This document shows positions 44,201-55,016 of a stretch of DNA of 64,000 nt, one piece after another; within the stretch, counting starts at the first letter, position 1, and the number at the start of each line of letters is the position of its first letter. This stretch comes from Trachythela sp. YZ-2020 (Eukaryota; Cnidaria; Anthozoa; Malacalcyonacea; Clavulariidae). The translations under genes were made by a program, and so were the position numbers. Location: assembly GCA_016169945.1 (NCBI GenBank), contig JADLSH010000355.1:615501-679500 (forward strand), given 5' to 3'. Under the pieces are notes generated by a model. It saw nothing but the letters and a program-made list of their open reading frames with translations, did no database searches and had not been told where the DNA came from.

Positions 44201-44433
44201 AGATTTAACTGTTCAAAACTGTTCTTTCTAGATGTCCAGTTAGACCCATCTCTTAATGTTCTAGGAGAAAACCTGCGGCGTTTGGTGGAGTCAAACTGGA
44301 AGCACTCTTCTCACATGCGACTGAGGTGAAATCATAATCAGACAACTGCATATTTGCAGGAATTGATCGAACCCTGATCAACGCCCCTAAACTGGTAAGA
44401 AAATGGACAATCAAACATCCACCTCAAACTATG

Positions 44434-44501
<68 letters not shown>

Positions 44502-46888
44502 AACTTATGAAGGTAGTTTATAAAACTAACACAAACCTGTAACAACTATAATCTATGGCATTATTAAATCTCGTCTCATTCCAACAGCATCCCTTAGCCA
44601 GGCAAGGATTTTTGGATATCATCTTGTCGCCACATGGCAAGACTTCGGTAGCATTCAATGATGAACATAGGTCGCCTGAAATATAGAAGAAAAGATCAAT
44701 GAAATTGAGATACATTAGCTGTTACTGGTACTTTTAAGAGCTGTTACATTGGTCGCACGCCTTTTACCTCTTCGATATATGCAGTTTTCGGAATATATAT
44801 TTCGCCTCAGCGACATATGAGAACTCTGCCAAAAACTGCAAGTTTTCGCCTGCAGGCAGTTTGGTTTTAGTCAAGGTTTCCTGGTCTTTCTTCTCTATGG
44901 AGATAACCCTTACTTCAGAAACAGAGATTCTTTTAAAACACCATCAACGACCATTGACAGTATTTTTAACTCTGATAAAATGTAAATTAAGTCCGGCAAG
45001 CATTCCGTGTTTTACTTTCTTGCACTGTTTAGCAACCGAGTGATTTATAAAGAAAACATCCTGAATTTTACATCCTGAAAATCACTCAACACTCATTTTT
45101 TATGAACAGTAACACTAAACTGAACGTCTATAACACTGTGTTGTCCTAATAAAGGTAATTTATATCTATTAATTCAGGAAGCCTCTTAAAGACAGCGGAT
45201 ACAGTAAAACAAACTCTTTCCCCAAATGCAATTGTCTTCTTAACGATGTTTCCTTATTATGATATTTAAGAATACTATCATTTTTTGGAGTTTAGATTAT
45301 GCTAGAATACTCTGCCGTGGTTTGTATCTGAACTACCCGAAAGGATTAAAAGCACTTGGACGTTTCGAGCAAAGGTCTTATATTAGGAGTTTAGAAGCAT
45401 AGTGATGAAAGGCCTTTGATTGAAACCAGTGGAAGTTTTTTAATCTTTCTCAGGTAGTTTAGACACAAACTACGGCAGCTTACTGTCATAATTGCCTAAT
45501 AAATTGGTGTGCAATTTTATTGGTACTGAGATATAACCATTCAGTTTTAATATAGGTAGACTTTCGCTAAAAGCAACCATAAGAGGCGTTTTGAGGGCTT
45601 CAGAATGTCTTTGTTATATAATTTTGTTTCTTTGCGTGTTTTTTCACCACTTTGACGCCATTGACCATTGTTAATTTATATTGGCTTTTACCCCTCAGGA
45701 TTTGCCACTGGCTACAGTTGAAATGTTTTTATTCCTTTCCAAGGTAGTTCAGACACAAACCACGGACGGCTTATTGTAGAATACTACCTACACTAAACCC
45801 CTACATTTGAGATATCTTTTTCAGGTAGTTCAGACACATACCACAGCAGCTTATTGTAGAATACTGCCTACACTGAACCCCTACGTTTGGGATATCTTTT
45901 TCAGGTAGTTCAGACACATACCACAGCAGCTTATTGTAGAATACTACCTACACTAAACCCCTACGTTTGGGATATATTTTTCAGGTAGTTCATGACACAA
46001 ACTACGACAGCTTATTGTAAAATACTACCTACACTGGACCACCACGAAACTACCACGTTTCAGATATCGATTATATTATAGCTCCAAAGATACTATCATG
46101 ATTAGTTGCATGTGGCATATAGATATAGCTAATTATGTGTGTTTAGTCATTGAAGTTAAGCATAATTATGTACAAATTAATATAGAGCGGTGGCAAATGA
46201 ACCGTGTATAGGTAAGCTGCCGGTACTATCTAGTGTTTCCAAAATTTGTTGCATATAAGTAACAAATTATGCTGGTAAAATAATTCCGAGTTTCTATTAA
46301 TTAAAAACAATATTAGCAAATATATTTGTGTGCACGGCAATATAAATGTTTGCGAATGTTCTAGCATAATAATACAATATCGCACTTCTACATCATAAAA
46401 CAACGCGACAACAGGGCTAGCACAGTCTATTCTTAAACATAACTGGGTTTCACTAAGTATGACAGTGCAGTATATGATGGTTATAACTCTAAAAGGAAAG
46501 TTATCAGAGTGACTAAATTGTTCACTACAGTCTATGTATATTGATCTTGTGTTTGGAGTGGCAAATCATGCAATGTAAACATTTAGAATCATTCAATTGT
46601 TGCTCCCATAAGTATCGATACATTAGTGAAATTGACCATCGTGGTAGCATAATATGAAACACTTACTGAACTATTCACATATATATTCAGTTAGACATTA
46701 AAATATGAGACTTTCATTTTAGAACTTCACTTGTAATTTAGCTTAAACGTCATTCAATAACTTTTAAGTTACTTTATCCTCCTTTCAAAACTTCCCCACT
46801 TCAACAATTATAACTCACCACACGTAAATTGACCAGAATATACCACCAAGAACAAGCACAAAATCACCAGATTATTAATTGGCATCAT
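38278..46888 (-). CDS. RTK2: trefoil + Frizzled receptor tyrosine kinase, with a frame break
   Basis: Paralogue of RTK1 on the opposite strand. Exons 5' to 3': 46819-46888, 44537-44675, 43461-43927, 42824-43196, 41836-42123, 41268-41455, 39799-39978, 39301-39514, 38278-38516. Order: signal peptide (LVILCLFLVVYSG), P-type trefoil domain about residues 27-67 with six cysteines (PCLAKGCCW core), Frizzled domain about 77-225, transmembrane helix (IIAPVVVIIAVLAVAFLL), kinase with [25 protein letters not shown] and activation loop YSNNYY, then a tail with an NPAY motif. All exon phases agree except within exon 42824-43196, where one extra base near 43142-43147 (a run of five T on the plus strand) shifts the frame between the juxtamembrane and transmembrane segments. 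Total length is 3n+1. It is either a sequencing error in a homopolymer or a disabling mutation; the kinase exons otherwise look intact. Confidence 0.87.
38735..39292 (+). repeat. 80-bp satellite array (family B), about 7 units
   Basis: Same unit and period as the array at 9491-10637, in the last intron of RTK2. AACGTGG recurs about every 80 bases (38819, 38899, 38979, 39059, 39139, 39219). Confidence 0.9.
39560..39785 (-). repeat. SINE-A tail fragments in an RTK2 intron
   Basis: Two degraded tail units between RTK2 kinase exons. Confidence 0.7.
40015..41215 (-). repeat. Long SINE-A tail array (about 9-10 units) with head
   Basis: The largest array of this family in the window. Period is about 113 bp. 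A local variant (CTCTTCTTCCTAGAGG with TACGGAAGGAAACC) is shared by consecutive units, so the array grew locally. The head is at about 41090-41215. Confidence 0.9.
42150..42795. repeat. SINE-A tail arrays in opposite orientations, joined head-on
   Basis: 42150-42307 is minus-oriented (two units) and 42308-42795 is plus-oriented (about four units). The join is abrupt, within GGATAGCTCTATC|CTTACTGGACC. Confidence 0.85.
43945..44400 (-). repeat. SINE-A tail units with head in an RTK2 intron
   Basis: Three degraded tail units, middle segment and head in the intron between the Frizzled and trefoil exons. Confidence 0.75.
44432..44501 (+). repeat. (CAA)n microsatellite
   Basis: About 23 uninterrupted AAC/CAA triplets, directly upstream (plus coordinates) of the trefoil exon of RTK2. 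Confidence 0.95.
45295..45490. repeat. Foldback built from family B half-units
   Basis: GCCGTGGTTTGTATCTGAAC at the left pairs with a returning arm (GTTTAGACACAAACTACGGC), around a centre related to AAGGCCTTTG. Confidence 0.65.
45739..46068 (-). repeat. 80-bp satellite array (family B), about 4 units, minus orientation
   Basis: Units with GGTAGTTCAGACACAAACCA, CAGCTTATTGTAGAATACTA and TTTGAGATATCTTTTTC, the reverse complement of the 9491 unit, in RTK2 intron 1. Confidence 0.85.
46444..46672 (+). mobile_element. MITE-C copy in RTK2 intron 1
   Basis: It starts GGGTTTCACTAAGTATGACA and ends with a diverged ACACTTACTGAA terminus. Confidence 0.65.
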
Positions 46889-47273
46889 GACAGTAAATGG
46901 TCTAAAATCCAAGCACAATAATCCAATATTCTGGACTGCAAAGTCGAAAGATTCTTTGACTCAGAAGATATTCTGATGACTCGATCAACGACACGCGAGG
47001 GTCTTTCTAATATGCATAAATTTATTGCCTGGCTTCACAAAGCTGTGGCGGAATTTCGCGCCTTCCTACACGGGAGGAAATTAGGAGAGAAAGTGTAACA
47101 ACAATTTCCACTCAATGAGGAACTGAAAAATTAACACCTTGTCGCAAGATGTATACACTTTGCTGTCAAGGAAAAATAAAACAACTTTTTTTGTGTTGAC
47201 GGGCAAGTTGCCATATTAAATTAACGTCAATAAAATCGACAGAACATGCATAATAGGCCAGGTGTGTTTCACT

Positions 47274-47471
47274 AAGCACTATCGTGCAGCAGGTGGTGGT
47301 CAACCTGCAGTTATCAGAGTGAGAAAATAATGTTAATTCTTTTCAATGAATGTAGTAGTCTTGTTGGCAAATAAATACAATTGAGAGATGTAGTTAACTT
47401 GATTGCTTCTATAAGTGTTAACATTTCTGAAGTTGACCACCATCTGCTGCCCTGTAACTCTTGCTGAAACC
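47274..47471 (+). mobile_element. MITE-C copy, intergenic, well preserved
   Basis: Ends GTTTCACTAAGCACTATCGT and CTTGCTGAAAC, with inner inverted segments GGTGGTCAAC and GTTGACCACC. Confidence 0.8.
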
Positions 47472-48327
47472 CAGTAATTGGTTTTGCCAGTACCTCAATA
47501 TATTTACAAATGACATAAAGTTAATTTGGGGCAATTTATAGTGTAGACATAAGGTTCCAGTATTCTACAATAAGCCGCCGCAGTTTGTGTCTGAACTACC
47601 TTTCCTAATGAAGGTCTACTCTAGTGACATAGGGCCTTCGCTCGAAACGTCCAAGTGTTTTGAAACTTTCTCAGGTAGTTCAGACACAAACTACGACAGC
47701 TTAATACAAGGTCAACTCTTTAGTGAAAAGGTCATTGCCAGAACAATAAGTTTATACCATTTACGCACTCACCATATGTTTCACGTTGCCTTTTACAATG
47801 TAAATTAAATAATTTCAATCCTTTTAACGAGTTGTCGTGGTTTTACGCCAAGATGATAAAAGAGTTTGATTGAATTTGAGTCGAAACCAGTCAGTATTGA
47901 GAAATGTTTTATCAGTTGACATTTGAGATGATTTGTAAATAGGAACGACGTACGAACGCCAGCTGAGCAATTTCCCACCCGGAATAAATTATCTATTGAC
48001 ATCATGCATTTCAAAACATGTGCCTCTGCACGCCAACTAGCTTTTAAAGACAACAAAATTGATATTGTGCATGCAGACAGTTTTTTACAACATAAATAAT
48101 GCGATAAGGCTTGCTTATTTTATTGTGCTTTGAAGAGTGATGCAACTTTAATTTCCAAATTGTTGGTATTTAAAACCGGCGTGTGCGTACGTGAACCAAC
48201 GCGTGTGAACGTGCTTTTGGCTTGCTGTAGCCCACAAGCAATTAACATAATATGCGAAAAGGCATGTGCCAAACTTGCATGCCTGTTCACTATACTGCTC
48301 GCCAATTTAACCGTATTTGTATTTACA

Positions 48328-48553
48328 GGTTTCACTAAGCACTATCGTGCAGCAGATGGTGGTCAACCTGCAGTTACCAGAGTGAAAAAATAATGTTAAT
48401 TATTTTCATTATATGTAGTAGTCTTGTATTTGGTGGCCAGTAAATGAAAATAGATAGATGTAGCTTAATTTTCTTTCTCTTATCAAGTTAAGTGTCAACA
48501 TTTCTGAAGTTGTCTTGGCCACCATCTGCTACTCTGTAACGCTTACTGAAACC
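48328..48553 (+). mobile_element. MITE-C copy, intergenic, well preserved
   Basis: Ends GGTTTCACTAAGCACTATCG and ACGCTTACTGAAACC. Confidence 0.8.
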
Positions 48554-48564
48554 AATCGGCATTG

Positions 48565-48725
48565 TACTGAGGAAGTATTCTACAATAAGCTGTCATGGTT
48601 TGTGTCTGAACTACCTGAAAAAGATATCTCAAACGTGGTGGTCCAGTGTAGGTAATATTCTACAATAAGCTGCCGTGGTTTGTGTCTGAACTACCTGAAA
48701 AAGATATCTTGAACGTAGGGGTCCA
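48565..48725 (+). repeat. Family B 80-bp units (2)
   Basis: Two plus-oriented units adjoining the MITE-C copy at 48328. Confidence 0.8.
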
Positions 48726-49273
48726 ACATTGACTGCCTAATTATCTTGTCATCAACTGCAGTGCTACACCGCCCATTTCGCGCCCTGGTTCATATTAGTT
48801 GACACAATAGGAACTCGCCCATCTTATTTATACGCCCACTATTAACGCTTGACAGAAATTATACAGAAATGCGTTCTTGTTTCCTGGTTAAGGTTTTTTA
48901 TCGCCTTATTTGAGAGACAAATACGTCTTGATATAGTATGAAATTCTGGAAAATACAATTGAAAAAATAAACGCTGAAAAGCATTACTGGGAACAATGGC
49001 AGAATATGAAGAATTATACATTGCGGGCCGCACACTTTTCAAACTGTGTAATTTGTTGTTGAGTTTACAATTTCCTCCAGTAAGGACCATCCTTTATTTG
49101 TCCAGTGTTACTACAGGAAGAAACCTAAACTAAGCTAACTTTATTTATAACGTGTGGTGCCAGTGTAGGGCTAATCTCTACGATGATACTGCGGTTAAGT
49201 TGGAGCAATCTACCTGAAAAATACAATAAGAACTTCGACGTTCGAACTTCCAGACGAAGGGCCTTCGCTCGAA

Positions 49274-49386
49274 ACATATCATCTGGACGTATGGATCAGT
49301 TTGATATCTGGTAAATCAATTGTTAATTGAAACTTTAATTCGTACACATTAATTGCTACAACTAATTAGATAACCATGATAATTAA
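49274..49386 (+). pseudogene. Copied fragment of TBC1D2 exon 5 and adjoining intron
   Basis: It matches 53678-53790 with few differences (shared GTATGGATCAG/GAATGGATCAG, TTTGATATCTGGTAAATC, ACACATTAATTGCTACAAC). It includes the exon 5 end and its donor plus intron 5 start. It is joined on the left to a family B-type foldback arm and is isolated from other TBC1D2 exons. Confidence 0.75.
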
Positions 49387-49424
49387 TCAGTATGATCTTT
49401 ATTGATCAGTATGAATCAGTATTT

Positions 49425-49612
49425 TAAGAGAAATTTGAGGTTTTTTATGCTAATTAAGATTACATATCCAGTTGCCCTCGCGGTACTGATACGGCTCATT
49501 AATTATTAATGAAATTGAGATATGAACTTCTTGACTTGCTAAACAATCCAGTCAGGTAACATTTCTTTCCAACTTTAGCCAAGTCCTCCTCGTCCTGTAG
49601 CTTCTGACAAGA
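49425..49612 (-). pseudogene. Copied fragment of the RTK2 Frizzled-exon 3' end
   Basis: It matches 43308-43530. The minus strand reads SCQKLQDEEDLAKVGKKCYL then TGLF, like the end of the RTK2 Frizzled domain, with the downstream donor context changed. No other RTK2 exons accompany it. Confidence 0.8.
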
Positions 49613-49989
49613 AGCTATACTGGATATTATACTGGATAGCTCTATCAGTTCTAAACTCGTTCGACCACGGCTGTGTGGTGGCACAGTGATTGTCTGTTTA
49701 GTAGTAATAATATTTAATCAGGGAAACGTTTTCATTTTACAATGGTTTTCAAAAAAGACCTGAACTAATTAATACAAACACAAGTTAATTTTTAGCCACA
49801 ATACAAATCACAAAATTATTCTAGTAAAAATCTATGAGATTACGTTTAAGAATTGAAATGTTTGATGAGTTCCTAATATCAACGTTTAAAGAGTTCCAAT
49901 CTTTGATCGCATAATAGCACATTCTATATTTCCCCCAGTTTCGTAAAACGCGAGGCAACCTTGGGTTATCTTTCTTCCGTAGATTGTAA

Positions 49990-51250
49990 TTATATGTTTG
50001 CGCACAAGTCTCTTTTAACCCCTGTGATCAAGGTTCTTAGGTTCGATATATGCAGTTTTTTGGTTTATAACTTCGCCTCAGTGACATGTGAGAACTCTTC
50101 CAAAAACTGCAAGTTTTCGCCTGCAGGCAGTTTGATTTTAGTTAAGGTTTCCTGGTCTTTCTTCTCTATGGTAACACTGAACAATAATAAGAGATAACTC
50201 TTACTTCAAAAACAGAGATTCTTTTAAAACTCCATCAACGACCATTGACAGTTTTTTTTAACTCTGTTAAAATGTTAATTAAGATCCGGCAAGCATTCCG
50301 TGTTTTACTTTCTTGCACTGTCTGGCAACCGTGTGATTTATAAAGAAAACATCCTGAACTTTACATCCTGAAAATCACTCAACACAAATCATTAATGAAC
50401 AAAAACACTAAAACGTTCTAACACTGTGTTGTCCTAACAAAGGTAATTTAAATCATTAATTTAGGAAGCCTCTTAAAGACAGCGGATACAATAAAACGAA
50501 CTCTTTCCCCAATGCAATTGTCTTAATTGACAAACTACGGCAGCTTACTGTGATCAATTGCCTAAATTGGTACGCAATTTTATTAGTGGTACTGAGATAT
50601 AACCATTCAGTTTTAATGATAGGTATACTTTCGCTAAAAACAACCATAAGAGGCATTTTGAGGGCTTGAGAATGTCTTTGTTATATAACTTTGTTTCTTT
50701 GTGTGTGTGTTTTCACTACTTTGACGCCATTGACCATTGTTAATTTATATTGGCTTTTTACCTCTCATTTCCACTGGCTACAGTTGAAATGTTTTTATTC
50801 CTTCCCAAGGTAGTTCAGACACAAACCACGACAGCTTATCAGTACTGAATACTACCTACACTAAACCCCTACGTTTGAGATATCGTTTTCAGGAGTGGTT
50901 CAGACACAAACCACGACAGCTTATTGTAGAATACTACCTACACTAACCCCCTACGTTTGAGATATTTTTTTTCAGGTGGTTCAGACACAAATCACGACAG
51001 CTTATTGTAGAATACTGCCTAAACTAGACCGCCACGTTTGAGATATCTTTTCCAGGTAGTTCAGACACAAATCACGACAGCTTATTGTAGAATATTACCT
51101 ACACTAAACCTCCACGTTTAAGATATCTTTTTCAGGTGATTCAGACACAAACCACGGCAGCCTATTGTAGAATACTACCTACACTGGACCATAGATATAG
51201 CTAATTATGTGTGTTTAGTCATTGAAGTTAAGCATATCTACAAATCAATA
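49990..51250 (+). repeat. Duplicated copy of an RTK2 intron segment
   Basis: Diverged duplicate of about 44760-46200, in the same order: GAAAACTGCAAGTTTTCGCC-like block, CCTGGTCTTTCTTCTCTATG, GGCAAGCATTCCGTGTTTTA, family B units (50808-51190), and the closing ATTATGTGTGTTTAGTCATT block near 51200. Several indels separate the copies. Confidence 0.8.
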
Positions 51251-51635
51251 TAGGGCGGTGGCAAATGAACAGTTTAGTGAAGCTGCTGTGGTTTCGGTTG
51301 TGTCTGAACTACCTGAATAAGATTAGAAACATTTTCCAAATTGTTAAATTTAAGTTACAAATTATGCTGGTAATCAAATGCTGGTAATCAAATGGCGATG
51401 CATCGCACAAATTAACATACCATGACTTACAGTGATTGTAGTGTGGTTGTCTGATCGATGCATCAGAAAAATTAGCATATTTTAATTACCCGGAGTTATT
51501 GAACCCAGGAAGTAAATATCTTCGGATATTTTACCCCTATACGAGAATAATCTCCCCCGGCAAACGAACCAGGATGGTGGAGCAGGAAGTAGAAACTAAA
51601 AATGTAAAATATGAAACATCGAAACAAGACGCAAA

Positions 51636-54600
51636 ATGGCAGCAAGTCTGAGACCAGAAAGCGAAGCTTGGGAGGACCTAGCTGTCCCTCCAGAAGTGGA
51701 GTTAGGCACCCCTCCTATTGATGGTCAACTGCAAGAAGAATCTATAGATACGGACACTGTAGAAATCGCTGATGAAGCGACCTCGAAAACAAAGGTAAAA
51801 ACATGATGTAGAAGTTTACAATAGACGCAAAATAGTACGATCTTAGCTAGTCATTTGATCATTGCATTTGATCATATCAGTATTTTATGGTTGCTTTTAG
51901 AGATCAGCCGAAGTATTCGACCTCTATAAATTAGCGTTGTATCGAAGTGCCTCCGTCTTTTATAGCTATATACCCCTTCTATAAAAGTCCAGGAATATTA
52001 TAATTCATGAATTGACGTTTTCCTGATTATATATCATTAAATAGAACGGGATTTATGAATGAACGAGGCAGTTCAATTCAGCGTTACTCTTTTATAAATA
52101 TTATATTAATAAACTCTTAAAATGGTAGATGTATGTCTATATGTATAGTTGTACAAATAAATTTCTAATTTTGGTGTATTGTTTAAATAATTTGAGCATA
52201 CATATTGTGTAATTGTTAAGTGTATAATTATACACAGATCAACAACTTGATCGAGTGGTCAATAACATTGATTAGTTGTTGTCACAATTATAGATACTAG
52301 AATACTAAATTAGGATTTGCAGACAAAAAAAAATATTGTATTGTATTAAATTGTATTGTTACAATGTGTGTGTGATTGTCACATGATACGTGCATGGAAA
52401 ATTAAAAAAAAGAGAACCAATGGCTGAAGAGATCATGCTATTCTAGCTAGTGGGCAACAACGGCAGGCAACAACGGCAGTTGAGGGGCCACAAAACATGC
52501 TGTTTCCCGAGGTCTCAGTAAATAAGTGTTTTATTATATAGCAAGTGTCAAAGTCTCGATAATTCACCTGGTATTCCGTCTTTATCTCTTAATAATAGAT
52601 TAATATCTGAACGACTTGCAAACCGACCTGCAGACGCGAGCAGCTTGCGCCTCACTTCCAGTTTTATTGTTGACCGGTCAACAATTGTTTCATTGTTGAT
52701 CGGTTGCCGAACATGACGTTTTGTGGACCGGCACGTGATATGGTTTTGTCCAATCGGCAAACAGGAAAATTGAACTTTGACACTTGCTATATAATAATGA
52801 TAATTAACAAGTTGGTGGCCAATGGTTTGCTGTCGATTTAAATATAAACTATGTTGAGTGATTTAATTGGAGAAGAATTAATTCAGGTGAAATTTGCAAA
52901 CATGTAATTTGTATGTACATGTTTGCTTTAGGATTCTGCCGCAATAACACTTTGTGGTTATCTTGAAAAGTTGGGAGGTATGACAATTTGTACTCTACAT
53001 TTAAATATGTACATGCTTTATAATTTAGTTTGAGATGCGCAAGTAAATAAATGTATATTTATATGTGAATAAACATCCTTGTATATAAAGCATTTCTGTA
53101 TATACATCATTTATACATCCTTGTATATACATCATTTCAATTTTTTTAGAAAAAGGAATTATAAAGACATGGAGAAGACGATGGTAAAATTCAGAAATTA
53201 CTTTTCTATGGTATATATTGTTTAGATCCCAAAACGTCATTTTAATATCTGTTGATTTTCATGATAGGTTTGTTTTTCAACCACGCAGTTGTCTGTTATA
53301 TTATTACAGAAATCCTGATGACACAACAGCTCTGGGGTAAGATTTAACGCCAGTGATAATGACATAGTCAAGCCCTCGACAGTGCTTAAGAGAACATTTT
53401 CTGCTTATTTCATTCCCCAGACAGCTAGCAGAAAGTTATGCCGATGAATATTATTAACAGACACATCTCTTAAGCAGATCTTTCAAGCTGGGGTCACATA
53501 GCCCTTAGCCGAATGTTAATAAAATGCAATTATCATCTCCCCTTTCTAAAATACACCATATATTTGAGGTCCCAACTGGTGTTGGCATCACAAAGGTGTG
53601 TATATTATACTTAGTCATTTTGTATAATTATATTAATTTTGCAGACATGTAAATATCAGCGATGCAACATTTGCAATGAACATATTATCTGGACGAATGG
53701 ATCAGTTTGATATCTGGTAAATCAATTGTTATTTGAAACATTAATTCCTACACATTAATTGCTACAACGAATTAGATAACCGTGATGATTAAATATGGAA
53801 ACTCAATTTTTAGCACTGCAAACCGAGTATATAATTTGAAAGCTGAGAACCAACAGACAGCTCTTTATTGGCTGCAAAAACTTCAGGTAAATGGAAAAAC
53901 ATCAACATCCCTTTGTTAGCAACCATATCTTCCCTTGTAATATAATATTGTAACATAATTATTTCTCTCACTAGGCAAATAGAAGAGAGTATAGCAAGAA
54001 AATAACTGCTCTATGTCACACTGGTGCAGAAGTATGAATTATAAATCTATTTAATGTACATCTATAAAGAAGTACAACTAGAATTACATGAAAATAACAA
54101 ATGTTTTTATGAATACAAATGTCTTCATATTTAGGCAGTTCCTGAACCTTCAGAGTCTCCAGGTCTCATTGCAACTGTTGTCACAGAAAGCATGAAGAAA
54201 GATGGTACGTTATAAAGTCAGTAGTCGATCAGGCACAAAACCTGCGGTGTTTTGCCAGGGTCAAACTGGAAGCACTCTACTCACATGCAACTGAAGTAAA
54301 AATTAATATAATCAGACTAACACATATTGCAGGAATCATTAACCCTGCAGGTCACAGAGATAAAAGGCACATGCACTAACCACTGTGTCACCAACACCTT
54401 GCTAAACAAGAGTTAGTGACTTGACAACTACACACATTATAACAAGTTGTAACAATGTTGTCATATCAAGTTGCTACAAGGTTGTCACTCACAACTTGTT
54501 AACAAGTTTTTGAATGGCAGGATGCGTTAACAAGTTGTTGGAACAACTTGTAACAAGTCTGTTGCATCAACAGCCTTGTAGCAAGTTGTCAATAAGCTGG

Positions 54601-54982
54601 GAACAAGCAGTATGTGTGAACATACATCCTGATGACAAGTTATTGAGACAGCATTGGTACAAGTCTGCAATTCTTTGCTATTTTGTTTGCAGATGATCAA
54701 ACATTCGATTCAATCCCAGCACCAGAGACTGTAGGAGAAGATGCTGCTAAGAGATCACCAGATGGAAGATATAGCAAGATATCAGTGTTCAAAAATCTTG
54801 CAAAGTATGACAGCTTTAAAATTATTAATCAAGATGCAACATCCATGTTAATTTTCAAACTAGCTAGAATAATGAAATATATACTGGCAATGGTTCTGGG
54901 AACAAATTTTGCCTGACATTTTCCCGATATTTCAATCCATAGATGTCCTTAACCCATTAACTGGCAGTACCCTACCACTGAT

Positions 54983-55016
<34 letters not shown>

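Larger units (their letters stand above)
46889..51635. other. Divergent intergenic region between RTK2 and TBC1D2
   Basis: No gene is recognised. It holds MITE-C copies, family B units and a mosaic of gene fragments duplicated from both neighbours (49274-51250). The stretch just before the TBC1D2 start (51540-51630) carries two CAGGAAGT ETS-like motifs. Confidence 0.55.

Noticed and set aside
49499..49684. A third Frizzled-type receptor gene
   Set aside because: Only the last part of one Frizzled exon is present, flanked by unrelated duplicated pieces. It is a copied fragment, not a gene.
52548..52760. 70-codon minus-strand open frame
   Set aside because: It lies wholly inside a MITE with 24-bp inverted ends and has no recognised domain.
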